Source: Chloroflexota bacterium (GTDB taxonomy: Bacteria > Chloroflexota > Anaerolineae > UBA1429). Taken from it: 6,628 bases of DNA. The stretch's first letter is position 1, and every line of letters begins with the position of its first letter. Below the pieces are notes generated by a model, which was not told where the DNA came from, searched no databases, and was given only the letters and a program-made list of their open reading frames with translations. A program made the position numbers and the translations under genes. Below are positions 6,295 through 6,628 of the stretch, one piece after another. The stretch is from positions 1 to 6,628 of the forward strand of contig JAAZBY010000202.1 of the NCBI GenBank assembly GCA_012513595.1. Direction: 5' to 3'.

Positions 6295-6628
6295 TCACAT
6301 CCCTAGGCCTCGCCTGAGACTGCCGCCGCGGAACCTGCCGATCACCAGGTTGCCGACGAGCACCAGGGTGACCAGGATGAGGACCACGGCGTTGGCCATT
6401 TGTTCGTCGCCGTTCTCGGTGTAGCGCATCGTCTGGCTGGCCAAGACCTGCGTGGAAGGCGTCACCAGCAGGATGATCAGCGAGAGCTCGCGCATGGTGG
6501 TGATAAAAGTCAACAGAAAGCCGGAGACAAAGCCGGCGCTGGTCAGTGGAAAGATGATGCGGCGGAAGCGCTGCCAGAGCGCAGCCCCGGCCACCTGGCC
6601 GGCCTCCTCCAGTTCGCGGCCCACCTGC
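6295..6628 (-). CDS. ABC transporter permease, 3' part (FbpB/AfuB-like)
   Basis: C-terminal end of an inner-membrane permease; the frame is open to the right edge, so the 5' part is missing. About 110 residues are visible. They begin with the EAA loop (RELEEAGQVAGAALWQRFRR followed by IIFPL) that contacts the ATPase. A membrane segment (SAGFVSGFLLTFITT), the TMRELSLIILLVTP stretch resembling the T-ELP-TLLL-P segment of ferric-type permeases, and a last membrane helix (MANAVVLILVTLVLVGNLVIG) follow. It ends in a basic tail, RFRGGSLRRGLGM. Its TGA is at 6295-6297, immediately before the ATPase gene, so the two are probably co-transcribed. Ferric-type transporters often have one double-length permease with two EAA loops, or two separate permeases. 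The window cannot show which applies. Confidence 0.88.
   Translation of the reverse strand, partial: QVGRELEEAGQVAGAALWQRFRRIIFPLTSAGFVSGFLLTFITTMRELSLIILLVTPSTQVLASQTMRYTENGDEQMANAVVLILVTLVLVGNLVIGRFRGGSLRRGLGM

Overview
This is a GC-rich bacterial window, densely packed with genes and with no RNA genes, mobile elements or CRISPR arrays visible. The lineage is not proven. The GC-rich coding, the lipoprotein-anchored ABC binding protein with an Ala/Pro/Gly-rich tether, and the transporter and enzyme set would fit a Chloroflexota-like bacterium, but this is an impression, not a phylogenetic result.

Left end, + strand (1-1431): the 3' part of pstA, followed with a 4-base GTGA overlap by complete pstB. 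These are the inner-membrane permease and the ATPase of a high-affinity phosphate importer. No phoU follows. The next gene converges on pstB with only 31 bases between the stop codons.

Right part, - strand (6628 down to 1463): one apparent operon read leftward. It runs: 3' part of an ABC permease; its ATPase; a lipoprotein substrate-binding protein of the ferric/sugar-phosphate type; a strong intergenic hairpin; a HAD-superfamily phosphohydrolase; and a cofactor-independent phosphoglycerate mutase (iPGM) overlapping the HAD gene by 8 bases. The first three genes form a complete type of importer. The last two are a phosphatase-like and a phosphomutase-like enzyme. Together they suggest uptake and processing of a phosphorylated or anionic small molecule, although no substrate can be read from the sequence.

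The standout is the iPGM at 1463-3040. All hallmark motifs of the family are present, but the two halves are in swapped order. The protein begins in the middle of the phosphotransferase domain, runs through the normal C-terminal phosphatase motifs, passes a short linker, and then continues with the normal N-terminal motifs (LILDGWG, GNSEAGHLNIGAGR, LDGRS, GRGLALDRD), stopping where the canonical protein would have continued into what is here the start. This is a circular permutation in a single unbroken reading frame. It makes the phosphatase domain contiguous and splits the transferase domain between the termini, the reverse of the canonical layout. I know of no description of such a form, but I could not search for one.
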